NCBI RefSeq assembly: GCF_019038595.1
Contig: NZ_JAHOPF010000005.1
Location: 248,001-312,000, forward strand
Source: Kaistella soli
GTDB lineage: Bacteria; Bacteroidota; Bacteroidia; Flavobacteriales; Weeksellaceae
Direction: 5' to 3'
DNA length: 64,000 nt
The notes beneath the pieces were generated by a model. The model had not been told where the DNA came from. It was given only the letters and a program-made list of their open reading frames with translations, and ran no database searches. This document shows positions 16,901 to 24,849 of this stretch, one piece after another. The position numbers were made by a program, and so were the translations under genes. Every line of letters starts with the position of its first letter. The stretch's first letter is position 1.

Positions 16901-16932
16901 AAAAAGGTTTAGTTTTGTACTGAACCTTTTTT
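16901..16932 (+). terminator. Intrinsic terminator after the outer membrane protein gene
   Basis: Stem AAAAAGGTTtAGT / ACTgAACCTTTTT with a 5-nt loop and T-run, between the barrel gene and tadA. Confidence 0.75.
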
Positions 16933-16950
16933 AGTTTAAAAAATCACTAA

Positions 16951-17382
16951 ATGTTTACCGACGAATATTACATGAAAATGGCGCTCCAGGAAGCCCAAAC
17001 TGCGCTGGAAAAAGATGAGGTGCCCATTGGATGCGTCATCGTTTCCAACAACCGGATCATTGCCAAAGCACATAATCTTACCGAAACGCTGAACGATGTA
17101 ACCGCTCATGCAGAAATGCAGGCCATCACCTCTGCTGCGAATTTCCTGGGGGGAAAATATCTGCAGAACTGTACGTTATATGTAACTTTGGAGCCCTGCG
17201 TGATGTGTTGCGGCGCCCTGAACTGGTCACAAATTACCAAAGTGGTGATCGGCGCAAGAGATGAGCAGCGCGGCTTTATTAATAAAAATCTAACGCTTCA
17301 CCCAAAAACCGAAATCGTTACGGGCGTGATGGAAAACGAATGTTCAGTACTGATAAAGGATTTTTTCAAAAGCAAAAGGTAG
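16951..17382 (+). CDS. tadA: tRNA-specific adenosine deaminase
   Basis: 143 residues, usual length. Zinc and catalytic residues of the cytidine-deaminase fold are clear: H53 and E55 in TAHAEMQAI, C83 and C86 in EPCVMC. It deaminates A34 of tRNA-Arg(ACG) to inosine, an essential step for decoding CGN codons. The sequence ANFLGGKYLQNCTLYVTLEP fits TadA rather than a general deaminase. Convergent with the YdeI-like gene 20 bp downstream. Confidence 0.95.
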   Translation: MFTDEYYMKMALQEAQTALEKDEVPIGCVIVSNNRIIAKAHNLTETLNDVTAHAEMQAITSAANFLGGKYLQNCTLYVTLEPCVMCCGALNWSQITKVVIGARDEQRGFINKNLTLHPKTEIVTGVMENECSVLIKDFFKSKR

Positions 17383-17402
17383 CAGAAATCAGCACCTGAT
17401 AA

Positions 17403-18014
17403 TCAACATTTCTCATATTTCCAGTTGCGGCCTTTGCCTTCAGCGAGCCATTCAAGGGCCTGCTCCATCCGTTTATTCCTCGTGGCTGCGGTTTTCGCTT
17501 CGGTGATCCACAGGATATATTCTTTCCTGAAAGACGGCGAACCGTTATCGAACACTTTCTGGGCAACAGGCTTTCCTTTTAGAGCCTCTGTAAAATAGGC
17601 GGGAATTTCTGTTTCCTTTTTTACCGACTGTGCCTTCTTTACCGTTACTCCCATGTCTGTAAGTTCCATCGCTTCTCTGATTGCAGCTTTTAAACGGGCT
17701 TTAGACGGAAGATCATCGAGGCTTTTTATTTTTCCCAGCGTAAACATTCCGGTTCTTTCGCTATCGGCGGTCAGTTCTTTGACAGTTTTCATCTCTTTCT
17801 CCAGCCAGAAGCCGAAGCGGCAATGCTGTTTAAATGCCGTGAACGCGCATAGAATTTTACCTTTATACATGAAGTGAGGGAAACTCCACTTCCAGCCTTC
17901 CTCCACATCGGGGCAGGTTTCGTGAATGATTTCGCGGAGATAATTCATGATGGGTTTTGCGAAAGGCTGCGCGTTGTCGATATAAGCATCGATTCTTGGT
18001 TCGGTAGCTGACAT
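17403..18014 (-). CDS. YdeI/OmpD-associated family protein with DUF1801 domain
   Basis: 203 residues in two parts. Residues 5-110 are a DUF1801/YdhG-type fold (YIDNAQPFAKPIMNYLREIIHE, EEGWKWSFPHFMYKGKILCAF). Residues about 140-203 are the YdeI bacteriocin-protection/OmpD-associated tail (IPAYFTEALKGKPVAQKVFDNGSPSFRKEYILWI...). The combination is common and uncharacterised in most species. No signal peptide. Stands alone between tadA and a structured intergenic element. Confidence 0.85.
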   Translation of the reverse strand: MSATEPRIDAYIDNAQPFAKPIMNYLREIIHETCPDVEEGWKWSFPHFMYKGKILCAFTAFKQHCRFGFWLEKEMKTVKELTADSERTGMFTLGKIKSLDDLPSKARLKAAIREAMELTDMGVTVKKAQSVKKETEIPAYFTEALKGKPVAQKVFDNGSPSFRKEYILWITEAKTAATRNKRMEQALEWLAEGKGRNWKYEKC

Positions 18015-18090
18015 AAATGAGATTTGAAGTAAAATTACTTAAATTTCAAATACGGATACTGTTTTCTCCGGAAGAAGAACCGCCTTTTAT

Positions 18091-18185
18091 CCTAGCCGCG
18101 ATGGAACGGCATGTCTGAGCTCTCCCGGGGCCGTATTCGGCCCCGGGAAGCGAGTAGTGAGAGCGCGCCCAACCTTCGGGAATGC
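18091..18185 (+). repeat. Structured GC-rich intergenic element, copy A
   Basis: GC-rich island in otherwise AT-rich sequence. It starts TAGCCGCGATGGAACGGCAT (18093-18112), contains a perfect 10-bp hairpin (18124-18133 with 18138-18147, loop TATT), and ends with AGTGAGAGCGCGCCC (18156-18170). The boundary helix can pair CGCG (18097-18100) with CGCG (18164-18167). It aligns with the elements at 34.6 kb and, inverted, 57.9 kb. Strand is given by this alignment only; it lies downstream of rplY and upstream of nothing transcribed on the plus strand. Confidence 0.6.
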
Positions 18186-18212
18186 GGACACTTTCTGCTC
18201 CTAAAAACAAAA

Positions 18213-18238
18213 ATCCCGTCAGAATGAACTGACGGGAT
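18213..18238 (-). terminator. Intrinsic terminator of rplY
   Basis: 10-bp stem ATCCCGTCAG / CTGACGGGAT, 6-nt loop, followed on the minus strand by a T-rich tract, 23 bp after the rplY stop. Confidence 0.85.
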
Positions 18239-18260
18239 CTTGAAAATTATTTCGAGAATA

Positions 18261-18902
18261 TTATTCTGCGCTTGTAGCTTCTGCTGCAGGAGCTTCTCCT
18301 TCAGCTGCTGTTTCTTCCTCTTCATCATCATCAGCCATTGCTCCAGCATTTTTACTTGCAGTTCTAGACATTTTCACAGCTACTACTACTGCGTTGTCCG
18401 GGTGCATAAATGTAAAGTTGTTCGTTTTGATGTCTCCTACATAAAGTTTGTTACCAATCTTAAGAGGTGTAACATCTACCACGATTTCGTCCGGCAAGTT
18501 AGCAGGAAGTGCTTTCAATTTCAGTTTTCTGAAAGACTGACGCATTGCACCACCGGCAACAACACCTTTAGAACGTCCTGTAATTCTTACAGGAACTTCC
18601 ATTACCACAGGCTTGTTCTCATCAAGCTGATAGAAATCTGCGTGAAGAATCTTGTCTGTTAATGGGTGAAACTGGATGTCCTGAAGTACGGCAGGAATTG
18701 TTTTTCCGTCAACCTCAATAGATACCGTGTGTGCTTCAGGAGTATATACCAAACCTTTGAAAGATCTTTCTTCAGCAGAAAAATTAAGGGTTTCGGCGCC
18801 TCCGTAAACAACACAAGGAACTAATTCAGCATCACGTAAAGCTTTAGTAGACTTTTTGCCCACGCTTTCTCTTTTTGTACCTTGAATTGTAATTGATTTC
18901 AT
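18261..18902 (-). CDS. rplY: 50S ribosomal protein L25/general stress protein Ctc
   Basis: 213 residues, the long two-domain CTC form. Residues 1-90 are the 5S rRNA-binding L25 domain ([45 protein letters not shown]), followed by the TL5 C-terminal beta domain, and an acidic alanine-rich tail ([23 protein letters not shown] region) that is common in Bacteroidetes. It binds 5S rRNA in the central protuberance of the ribosome. Downstream of prs on the same strand with its own -7 element. Confidence 0.95.
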   Translation of the reverse strand: MKSITIQGTKRESVGKKSTKALRDAELVPCVVYGGAETLNFSAEERSFKGLVYTPEAHTVSIEVDGKTIPAVLQDIQFHPLTDKILHADFYQLDENKPVVMEVPVRITGRSKGVVAGGAMRQSFRKLKLKALPANLPDEIVVDVTPLKIGNKLYVGDIKTNNFTFMHPDNAVVVAVKMSRTASKNAGAMADDDEEEETAAEGEAPAAEATSAE

Positions 18903-18932
18903 TATAATTATATTAAAAAATTTTTAAGGGTG

Positions 18933-18940
18933 CAAAGATA
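18933..18940 (-). promoter_or_regulatory. -7 promoter element of rplY
   Basis: Minus-strand TATCTTTG matches TAnnTTTG, 30 bp before the rplY ATG. It lies between prs and rplY, so rplY can be made apart from prs. Confidence 0.6.
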
Positions 18941-18951
18941 TAGATTATTTT

Positions 18952-19890
18952 TTAAATAATGAATTTCTCGCTGATTGATTTGTGCTCGTGTACCATCTTC
19001 ATTACGTCTGCAAAAAGTTTTGCGCAGGTAAGCACTTTAATTTTGGATGAAAGTTCTGTTTTTACCGGAATGGTGTCTGTTACGATAACTTCAGAAATTT
19101 TAGAATTTTCGATGTTTTCATAGGCTTTTCCTGAAAGCACACCGTGTGTTGCCATGGCGCGGACACTTTTTGCTCCTTTTTCTATCAGGATATCTGCGGC
19201 TTTGCAAAGGGTTCCTGCAGTATCAATCATATCATCGATAAGGATTACATTTTTGCCCACTACATCACCAATCAGAAACATCTCTTCGATGACGTTGGCT
19301 TTCTTTCTTTCTTTGTAGGCAATTACTACTTCCGCACCAAGATGGCTTGCATAATTTTTCGCTCTTTTCGCGCCGCCCATATCCGGAGAAGCGATGGTAA
19401 GATTGTCTAAATTCAGTTTCTGAATATATTCAATAAAAATAGTGGAAGCATAAAGATGATCCACCGGAATTTCGAAAAAACCCTGAATCTGATCTGCATG
19501 CAGATCCATCGTCATTACTCTTGTAGCTCCGGCTGCAGTAAGAAGGTTTGCCACGAGTTTTGCACCGATTGGCGCTCTTGGCTGGTCTTTTCTGTCCTGT
19601 CTGGCCAAACCGTAATAAGGAAGCACTACGGTAATGCTTTTTGCTGAAGCTCTTTTAGCGGCATCAATCATCAGTAATAATTCTAAAAGATTGTCTGCCG
19701 GCGGGAATGTGGAACCTATTAAGAAAACCCTTCCGCCTCTTACGGATTGGTCTAAAACCGGCTCAAACTCTCCGTCGCTAAACTCCTGGAAATTAATTTT
19801 TCCCATTTCCTGCCCATAGTGTTGAGCAATTTTCTCCGCTAAAACCTTACTGGTTCTTGTGGAGAAAAGATAACTTGCCTGATCAGCCAT
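18952..19890 (-). CDS. prs: Ribose-phosphate pyrophosphokinase
   Basis: 312 residues from the ATG at 19890 (MADQASYLFSTRTSKVLAEKI). A longer open frame to 19935 crosses the -7 element and is rejected. Motifs: FSDGEF, the GSTFPPADNLLELLLMIDAAKRA region, YYGLARQDRK (ATP/flexible loop), MDLHADQIQGFF, and the PRPP-binding signature VILIDDMIDTAGT. It makes PRPP from ribose-5-phosphate and ATP for nucleotide, histidine and tryptophan synthesis. Confidence 0.96.
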   Translation of the reverse strand: MADQASYLFSTRTSKVLAEKIAQHYGQEMGKINFQEFSDGEFEPVLDQSVRGGRVFLIGSTFPPADNLLELLLMIDAAKRASAKSITVVLPYYGLARQDRKDQPRAPIGAKLVANLLTAAGATRVMTMDLHADQIQGFFEIPVDHLYASTIFIEYIQKLNLDNLTIASPDMGGAKRAKNYASHLGAEVVIAYKERKKANVIEEMFLIGDVVGKNVILIDDMIDTAGTLCKAADILIEKGAKSVRAMATHGVLSGKAYENIENSKISEVIVTDTIPVKTELSSKIKVLTCAKLFADVMKMVHEHKSISEKFII

Positions 19891-19910
19891 TTTTACTTTT
19901 TTAGATGGTG

Positions 19911-19918
19911 CAAATTTA
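19911..19918 (-). promoter_or_regulatory. -7 promoter element of prs
   Basis: Minus-strand TAAATTTG matches TAnnTTTG, 20 bp before the prs ATG at 19890; it decides the start choice. Confidence 0.65.
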
Positions 19919-19927
19919 GAAAAAAAT

Positions 19928-19957
19928 AAAACCACTGGAAAGGATTCCGGTGGTTTT
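19928..19957 (-). terminator. Intrinsic terminator of the FadL-SGNH operon
   Basis: 11-bp stem AAAACCACTGG / CCGGTGGTTTT with one G-T pair and an 8-nt loop, followed on the minus strand by a T-run. It separates the lipoprotein gene from prs. Confidence 0.85.
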
Positions 19958-19984
19958 AAAGTTTTATCATTCTAGCTAATAATT

Positions 19985-21442
19985 CTATGGAAACTTAACT
20001 CCTGAATAGTTGTTTATATTAACCATCGGAAGTGTAGAATGGTATTTGGTATTGATTGCTTTTAAAAACTCATTTGCAATTAACGCATACCCTCTTCCTG
20101 TCAGGTGAACCCCATCAAGTGAAAAAGTTCCGCCAGTAACGAATGTTGCTGTATATTTTACACCATCATAAGTAATTCCTGAAGCTGCAGAAAGTTCAAT
20201 CATTTTAGCATTAGCATCCACGAAAGCCAATCCTTTAGAAGCTGCGATAGATTGTAATGCTGTATTATAAGCGTTGGTTGCTGTTGTAACTTTAGCAGTT
20301 TCTTTTTCAGTAAGAACATATTTGTCATCTAAAGCTACTGAAGTTCCGCCGCCTGCTGTAGGAGTAAGCACAGCTGAAGCTGTTAATAAAATTAAATCCT
20401 TAGCTGTAGTCTGTCTGTAAGAAGGCAGTCCCAAACCAGACAGATTGGTAAGATCCTTATCTTTAATCACTGCACCGTTGGCAACAGTAGCATTAAATTT
20501 AATAAGTCTCTGCTGATATTCAGCATCGGTAATTAAGTTTGCTGCTTTGGCCTGTGCTAATCCACCATTATATTGAGCGTAAGCGGTATTCAATTGAGAA
20601 ACCTGTGCATCAGTTAAGCCAGCAATCGGTTTTGCAGGAACTCTTGTAAAGTATGGGATTGATGTTACGTTAGGAATATTTGCCATTACCCCTTTTGCGC
20701 CATTCGCTGTTAAAGCATTTACATATCCGCTGATTACCGAAGCAAAAACGCCCGGATCAGTAATATCGTTGCTTCCATAGGTTGCAGGATTAGTATTTCC
20801 TGTTTGGTCTACCCCTACACCACCACTGGTTGAATAAGACAATACGTCATTGTTTCCGATCCACAGGGAGAAAAATGTTGGAGCCTGAGCTACCGCGTCG
20901 GCAATTACCGAAGTAGTACCGCTGGTTGCAAATCTTACAAAATAAGGATTTGCCTGTCCTGTTAACAAACCGGCAGCATTACCGTAACCCGCAGCACCCA
21001 AATGGAAAGATTTAGCCCCTGGTACTCCTAAATTTTGGTAAGGACCACCTGTCTTTACATTATCCAATGCCGCGCCTGGAGCAGTTGGAACCGGTGATAA
21101 TGAACCATTAACTACAGAGAGAACATATTTCCCCGTAAATCCTGGCAAATCTGTAAATCCTCCGGTATTATTTGGCATTAAAGGCTGCTTGAATGCGCCT
21201 CCACCCGCAAGCTGCATTTGCTTCGCAAGCATACTTGGGTAAGATTCGTTCTGTCCGTCAATATATAAGGCGTTGTCTCTGTAACCAGAAGTAAGTGAGT
21301 TACCTAAAGCTACATATTTTGTAAAATCTGCATCGCCTTTAGAAACCACAATGCTGCTCACATCCTGGTCAAAGCTTGTATCACAGCTTACGTTGAACAG
21401 TAAAGCCGAGAGTGCTATAGTTGAAATTAATATTTTTTTCAT
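19985..21442 (-). CDS. SGNH/GDSL-type hydrolase-like lipoprotein
   Basis: 485 residues. Lipoprotein signal with cysteine C20 (LFNVSC). The GDSL block is GNSLTSGY with the probable catalytic serine S49, where Asp of GDSL is Asn. Block III is present as WIGNNDVLS and block V as DGVHLTGRGY, which supplies the Asp-His pair. A variable insert (~330-410) is rich in A and T. It is likely an outer-membrane-anchored esterase or lipase. It lies 14 bp after the FadL-type gene on the same strand and shares its terminator, so it may release fatty acids that the porin takes up. Confidence 0.87.
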   Translation of the reverse strand: MKKILISTIALSALLFNVSCDTSFDQDVSSIVVSKGDADFTKYVALGNSLTSGYRDNALYIDGQNESYPSMLAKQMQLAGGGAFKQPLMPNNTGGFTDLPGFTGKYVLSVVNGSLSPVPTAPGAALDNVKTGGPYQNLGVPGAKSFHLGAAGYGNAAGLLTGQANPYFVRFATSGTTSVIADAVAQAPTFFSLWIGNNDVLSYSTSGGVGVDQTGNTNPATYGSNDITDPGVFASVISGYVNALTANGAKGVMANIPNVTSIPYFTRVPAKPIAGLTDAQVSQLNTAYAQYNGGLAQAKAANLITDAEYQQRLIKFNATVANGAVIKDKDLTNLSGLGLPSYRQTTAKDLILLTASAVLTPTAGGGTSVALDDKYVLTEKETAKVTTATNAYNTALQSIAASKGLAFVDANAKMIELSAASGITYDGVKYTATFVTGGTFSLDGVHLTGRGYALIANEFLKAINTKYHSTLPMVNINNYSGVKFP

Positions 21443-21456
21443 AATTAAAATAATTC

Positions 21457-22692
21457 TTAAAATGCGTTGTAAGATAAGCCTAAACCAAAGTAATATGCTT
21501 TAGCTTTTGCCTGTCCGTAGAAATTGTTATAACTGTTATCTACATTTCTTGGTGTCTGGAAATTGTAAGCACCAGAAAGATCAACACCTAATCCTTTCCA
21601 CTTGTATCCAATACCTCCAGTAATTACGTTTGCATTGAATGACGGTGTTTCAGGGATAAAATCTTTATCTTCATAAGGAGACTCATCATAATAGTATCCT
21701 AATCTGGCAGCGAAACTATCGGTAACCATATATTGCGTTCCCACTCTCCATGTTTGAGTACTGTGGAAGTTTTTAGGAGAAACCAAAACAGTTGGGTCGT
21801 TTGGCTGATTACCAACCGGAGCTTTTTCAAAATCCAAAGTCAGGTGATCATATCTGTCCCAGCCACTGTAATTGAAGTCACCTGAAACCTGCCATTTCGG
21901 AGTAACTTTATAAGTTAGTCCAATAGTATACTCATCTACTAAAGGCAAAATTGCTTTAAACTTATCCTGACCATTAGCGTCTAAATTAAGCGCAGGAAAA
22001 AGAGCTGATGAAATATTAAATGTCGCAACACCATCATCCGCTTTCATATCAACCGGGGAACGGTAAGCAATACTTACATCCAGTTTGTCGTTCGGTTTGA
22101 AATAAAATCCAAATCCAAATCCTTTTCCGGACGCCTGATCATCTTTAATATTTAAAGTTCCTCCAAGCTGCGTAACGCTTTTAGTCCAGTCTACAGATCC
22201 TTTAGCGTAAATAAAACTACCGCCTAAAGAAACCCACGGCGCCAGTTTGAAAGACACCATTGGCTGAAAATAAAATGCTTTTAATTCAATTTTCTGCACG
22301 ATTTCTCTTCCCGCCCAATCGGTCGGCCACTGCACGGTACTTCCGAAAGGAGTCGCAAAACTGAAACCTACAGAAACATCATCCAAAACTTTATAAGCTA
22401 TCGCTGCGTAAATTGGAGTTCCCATGGGATTATCAGTAGAATAAGATTCCAACGTAGAGGCGTTCTGGTAGGTGATTTCCGAATTGATTCCAAACCCTCC
22501 CGCAGCAACGCTTAATTTATTAGGAATAAACGAAATTCCTGCAGGATTAAAGAATGCGACACTCGCGTCTTCCGCATGCGCACTGGTATGAGCCATCGCA
22601 AGTTGCTTAACGCCCTGCAAAGAAACCCTAAAGCCTCCCGCGTGCGCAAGAATACCCGCTAACAATGCTGTTGATACAACGATTTTTTTCAT
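21457..22692 (-). CDS. OmpP1/FadL family outer membrane transporter
   Basis: 411 residues with a signal peptide (1-19, ending AHA). The mature start GGFRVSLQGVKQLAMAHTSAHAEDASVAFFNPAGI is the FadL N-terminal hatch with the NPAG motif. A barrel follows, ending GLGLSYNAF. FadL proteins let long-chain fatty acids and other hydrophobic compounds cross the outer membrane by lateral diffusion. First gene of a two-gene unit with the SGNH lipoprotein. Upstream the gap contains four TTTAAAC words. Confidence 0.9.
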   Translation of the reverse strand: MKKIVVSTALLAGILAHAGGFRVSLQGVKQLAMAHTSAHAEDASVAFFNPAGISFIPNKLSVAAGGFGINSEITYQNASTLESYSTDNPMGTPIYAAIAYKVLDDVSVGFSFATPFGSTVQWPTDWAGREIVQKIELKAFYFQPMVSFKLAPWVSLGGSFIYAKGSVDWTKSVTQLGGTLNIKDDQASGKGFGFGFYFKPNDKLDVSIAYRSPVDMKADDGVATFNISSALFPALNLDANGQDKFKAILPLVDEYTIGLTYKVTPKWQVSGDFNYSGWDRYDHLTLDFEKAPVGNQPNDPTVLVSPKNFHSTQTWRVGTQYMVTDSFAARLGYYYDESPYEDKDFIPETPSFNANVITGGIGYKWKGLGVDLSGAYNFQTPRNVDNSYNNFYGQAKAKAYYFGLGLSYNAF

Positions 22693-22711
22693 AAATTCAT
22701 TATTAATGTCC

Positions 22712-22719
22712 CAAATATA
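22712..22719 (-). promoter_or_regulatory. -7 promoter element of the FadL-SGNH operon
   Basis: Minus-strand TATATTTG matches TAnnTTTG, 19 bp before the ATG at 22692; a TTTG 15 bp further upstream is a poor-distance -33 candidate. Confidence 0.6.
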
Positions 22720-23048
22720 AAATTATTTTTTAAACAAATGTTAATTAATCATAAATTATTTTAAACAATTTCGAATTGCAACCCGCTGTTTAAACGCCTC
22801 ATTTAAACAAACTCACATAAAAGACTTTATTTAAAGGACTTTTAATATTTTATAAGCCTCTCCTGTGAAGCTCATTTAAATTAAATAATGCAATGAAAAC
22901 CATAACATTTTCCTATTTTTTAATTATATGATTTGCATAATATTTATATTATTTATGAATTATCTTCAATATATAGCGATTTTTAATAATAATTACAAAT
23001 CCTGCGTCAAAATATCTAACCTTTGATATGCACAAAATAAATTTATGC

Positions 23049-23056
23049 TAAATTTG
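23049..23056 (+). promoter_or_regulatory. -7 promoter element of ricT-gldH
   Basis: TAAATTTG matches TAnnTTTG, 23 bp before the ricT ATG; TTTG at 23022-23025 may be the -33 element although the spacing (23 bp) is long. Confidence 0.6.
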
Positions 23057-23079
23057 CATGATATAATATAAATATAGAT

Positions 23080-24384
23080 ATGAGTTGTGGATGTAAAACA
23101 TCCGGCGATTCGTCCCATTCATGCGGAACAAAATCTGCGAATGGCTGTGAAAATGTAAATACCTGCGGAAACAGTTATAAATTAAGCGTTTTCGATTGGC
23201 TCTCGAATGTCAGTAATCCCACTAAAAAGCAAACCGATTTTGTGGAAGTAAGATTCAAGAACGATCGTAAATTTTTTTATAAAAACGTAAACGGTTTACC
23301 GCTTCATATGGGGAGCGTAGTCACAGTAGAATCCAGCCCGGGTCACGATATAGGTGTAGTAAGCCTCACTGGGGAATTGGTAAAGATTCAGATGAAAAAG
23401 AAAAATGTTTCTGAAGAAAACCCCCTTAAAATTTACCGTTTAGCGAATCAGAAAGACATTGAAGTTTGGCAGGATTCGCGGGCAAAAGAAGAGCCCGTTA
23501 AGATTCAGGCAAGAAAGATTTCTCATGCGTTGAATCTCGATATGAAAATTACCGATGTTGAATTTCAGGGAGACGGTGCGAAAGTGACCTTCTATTATAC
23601 GGCTGATAACCGCATCGATTTCAGGCAGTTAATTAAAGAATTTGCCGCAACTTTCCGTACGAAAATTGATATGAAACAAATCGGTTTCCGTCAGGAAGCT
23701 GCAAAAGTTGGCGGTATCGGTTCTTGCGGAAGAGAATTGTGCTGTTCGACCTGGCTTACCGATTTCCGTTCGGTAAATACCAACGCGGCACGTTATCAGC
23801 AGCTCAGCATTAATCCTCAGAAACTTGCGGGGCAGTGCGGAAAATTAAAATGCTGTCTTAACTATGAATTGGACAGTTACCTTGATGCTCTAAGCGATTT
23901 CCCTTCCTCTTCAACCACTATTGATACAGTAAACGGAAAAGCCTTCTGTATTAAAATCGACGTTTTCAAGAAAAGGATGTGGTTTGCATATGCAGACCGA
24001 TCTATGGCGTGGTATGATCTGGATGTTCAGGAGGTAAAAAAACTGATCGCCCAAAACAAAAAAGGCGAAAAAACCCAGCCGTTAGAGGAACTGAAAACCA
24101 ACGACATTCCGGTAAAATCGGTAGATCTGATTCAGGAAAATAACATGGACCGTTTTGAAAGGAAAAACAAAAATTCCGGCAAAAACCAGAACAGAAAAAA
24201 ACCGAACAACGGCCAAAAACCAAATCCGAACCAAAAACCTGAGAATAAAGCTGGCGGCAATCAGACAGAGCAGCGAAAAAATGTTCCCGAAAAGAATCAG
24301 CCGCAAAATGCTAAACCCCAGAATCAGCAGCCGAAAAAATTTAAAAAGAAATTCCCGCCAAAAAAACGTGACGACAATGCATAA
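23080..24384 (+). CDS. ricT: PSP1 domain protein, RicT-like
   Basis: 434 residues. N-terminal tail with five cysteines (C3, C5, C15, C23, C29), then the PSP1 domain (about 50-300) with GSCGRELCCSTWL and AGQCGKLKCCLNYE, the cysteine-rich signature of RicT/YaaT proteins that hold an iron-sulfur cluster with RicA and RicF in Bacillus. The C-terminal ~70 residues are a low-complexity tail of K, N, P and Q. It overlaps gldH by 8 bp, so the two are translationally coupled. In Bacteroidetes this gene usually sits next to gldH; its own role there is unclear. Confidence 0.87.
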   Translation: MSCGCKTSGDSSHSCGTKSANGCENVNTCGNSYKLSVFDWLSNVSNPTKKQTDFVEVRFKNDRKFFYKNVNGLPLHMGSVVTVESSPGHDIGVVSLTGELVKIQMKKKNVSEENPLKIYRLANQKDIEVWQDSRAKEEPVKIQARKISHALNLDMKITDVEFQGDGAKVTFYYTADNRIDFRQLIKEFAATFRTKIDMKQIGFRQEAAKVGGIGSCGRELCCSTWLTDFRSVNTNAARYQQLSINPQKLAGQCGKLKCCLNYELDSYLDALSDFPSSSTTIDTVNGKAFCIKIDVFKKRMWFAYADRSMAWYDLDVQEVKKLIAQNKKGEKTQPLEELKTNDIPVKSVDLIQENNMDRFERKNKNSGKNQNRKKPNNGQKPNPNQKPENKAGGNQTEQRKNVPEKNQPQNAKPQNQQPKKFKKKFPPKKRDDNA

Positions 24385-24841
24385 GATTCTGGCTGTTTTT
24401 TCCGTTTTGGTGATGTTCACCGGCTGCAGCACTTCTTCCGAAAATGTTGATATGAAGAACCTCAACGGAAACTGGAAAAAGAATGCTGAGCAGAAATTCA
24501 ATTTTAAGGTAAACGATGCGCAGGATGCGAAAAATATTATATTTGTTGTAAGAAACAATAATGATTATCCTTACAGCAACATCCGTTTTATCGTAAATTT
24601 TTCGGATTTGAAAACGAATAAAAAAAGTATTGATACCTTAAATTATATTTTGGCAAAACCAAACGGAGAGTGGATTGGCAAAGGGTTTGGGGAAACCAAA
24701 GAAACTTTGTTTCAGTATAAGCTCAACTACAAATTTCCCCAAAACGGCAATTATTCCATTGGAGTGATCCACGCGATGAGAACCGATAATTTAAAGGGAA
24801 TTGAAGACGTTGGTGTAAAAATAGAAACTGCAAAACCGTAA
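24377..24841 (+). CDS. gldH: Gliding motility lipoprotein GldH
   Basis: 154 residues from the ATG at 24377; the longer open frame runs through ricT and is rejected. Lipobox VMFTGCS with cysteine C17. The body has strands typical of GldH: NNNDYPYSNIRFIVNF, TLNYILAKPNGEWIGKGFG, and YKLNYKFPQNGNYSIGVIHAMR. GldH is one of the proteins needed for gliding and type IX secretion in Flavobacterium; non-gliding relatives keep it for secretion. Eight-base overlap with ricT and 8 bp before the PBP1A gene suggest one operon. Confidence 0.88.
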   Translation: MHKILAVFSVLVMFTGCSTSSENVDMKNLNGNWKKNAEQKFNFKVNDAQDAKNIIFVVRNNNDYPYSNIRFIVNFSDLKTNKKSIDTLNYILAKPNGEWIGKGFGETKETLFQYKLNYKFPQNGNYSIGVIHAMRTDNLKGIEDVGVKIETAKP

Positions 24842-24849
24842 TATTATTT

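Larger units (their letters stand above)
22693..23079. other. Divergent AT-rich gap with repeated TTTAAAC words
   Basis: 387 bp without a gene, between the divergent fadL-like and ricT genes. It contains a -7 element for each side and four copies of TTTAAAC at 22729, 22760, 22789 and 22802, the third within the palindrome GTTTAAAC (22788-22795). No RNA gene, no ORF of note and no strong hairpin was seen. Confidence 0.6.

Noticed and set aside
18091-18185. Integron attC site or insertion-sequence terminal repeat
   Set aside because: No integrase, cassette array or transposase is in the window, and the hairpin does not have the attC R-box pattern.
18092-18349. Minus-strand ORF of 85 codons across element A and the rplY terminator
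   Set aside because: It overlaps a terminator and the rplY end in another frame, with no recognisable domain; treated as noncoding.
18952-19935. Extended prs start
   Set aside because: The extension crosses the prs -7 element and does not match the family N-terminus.
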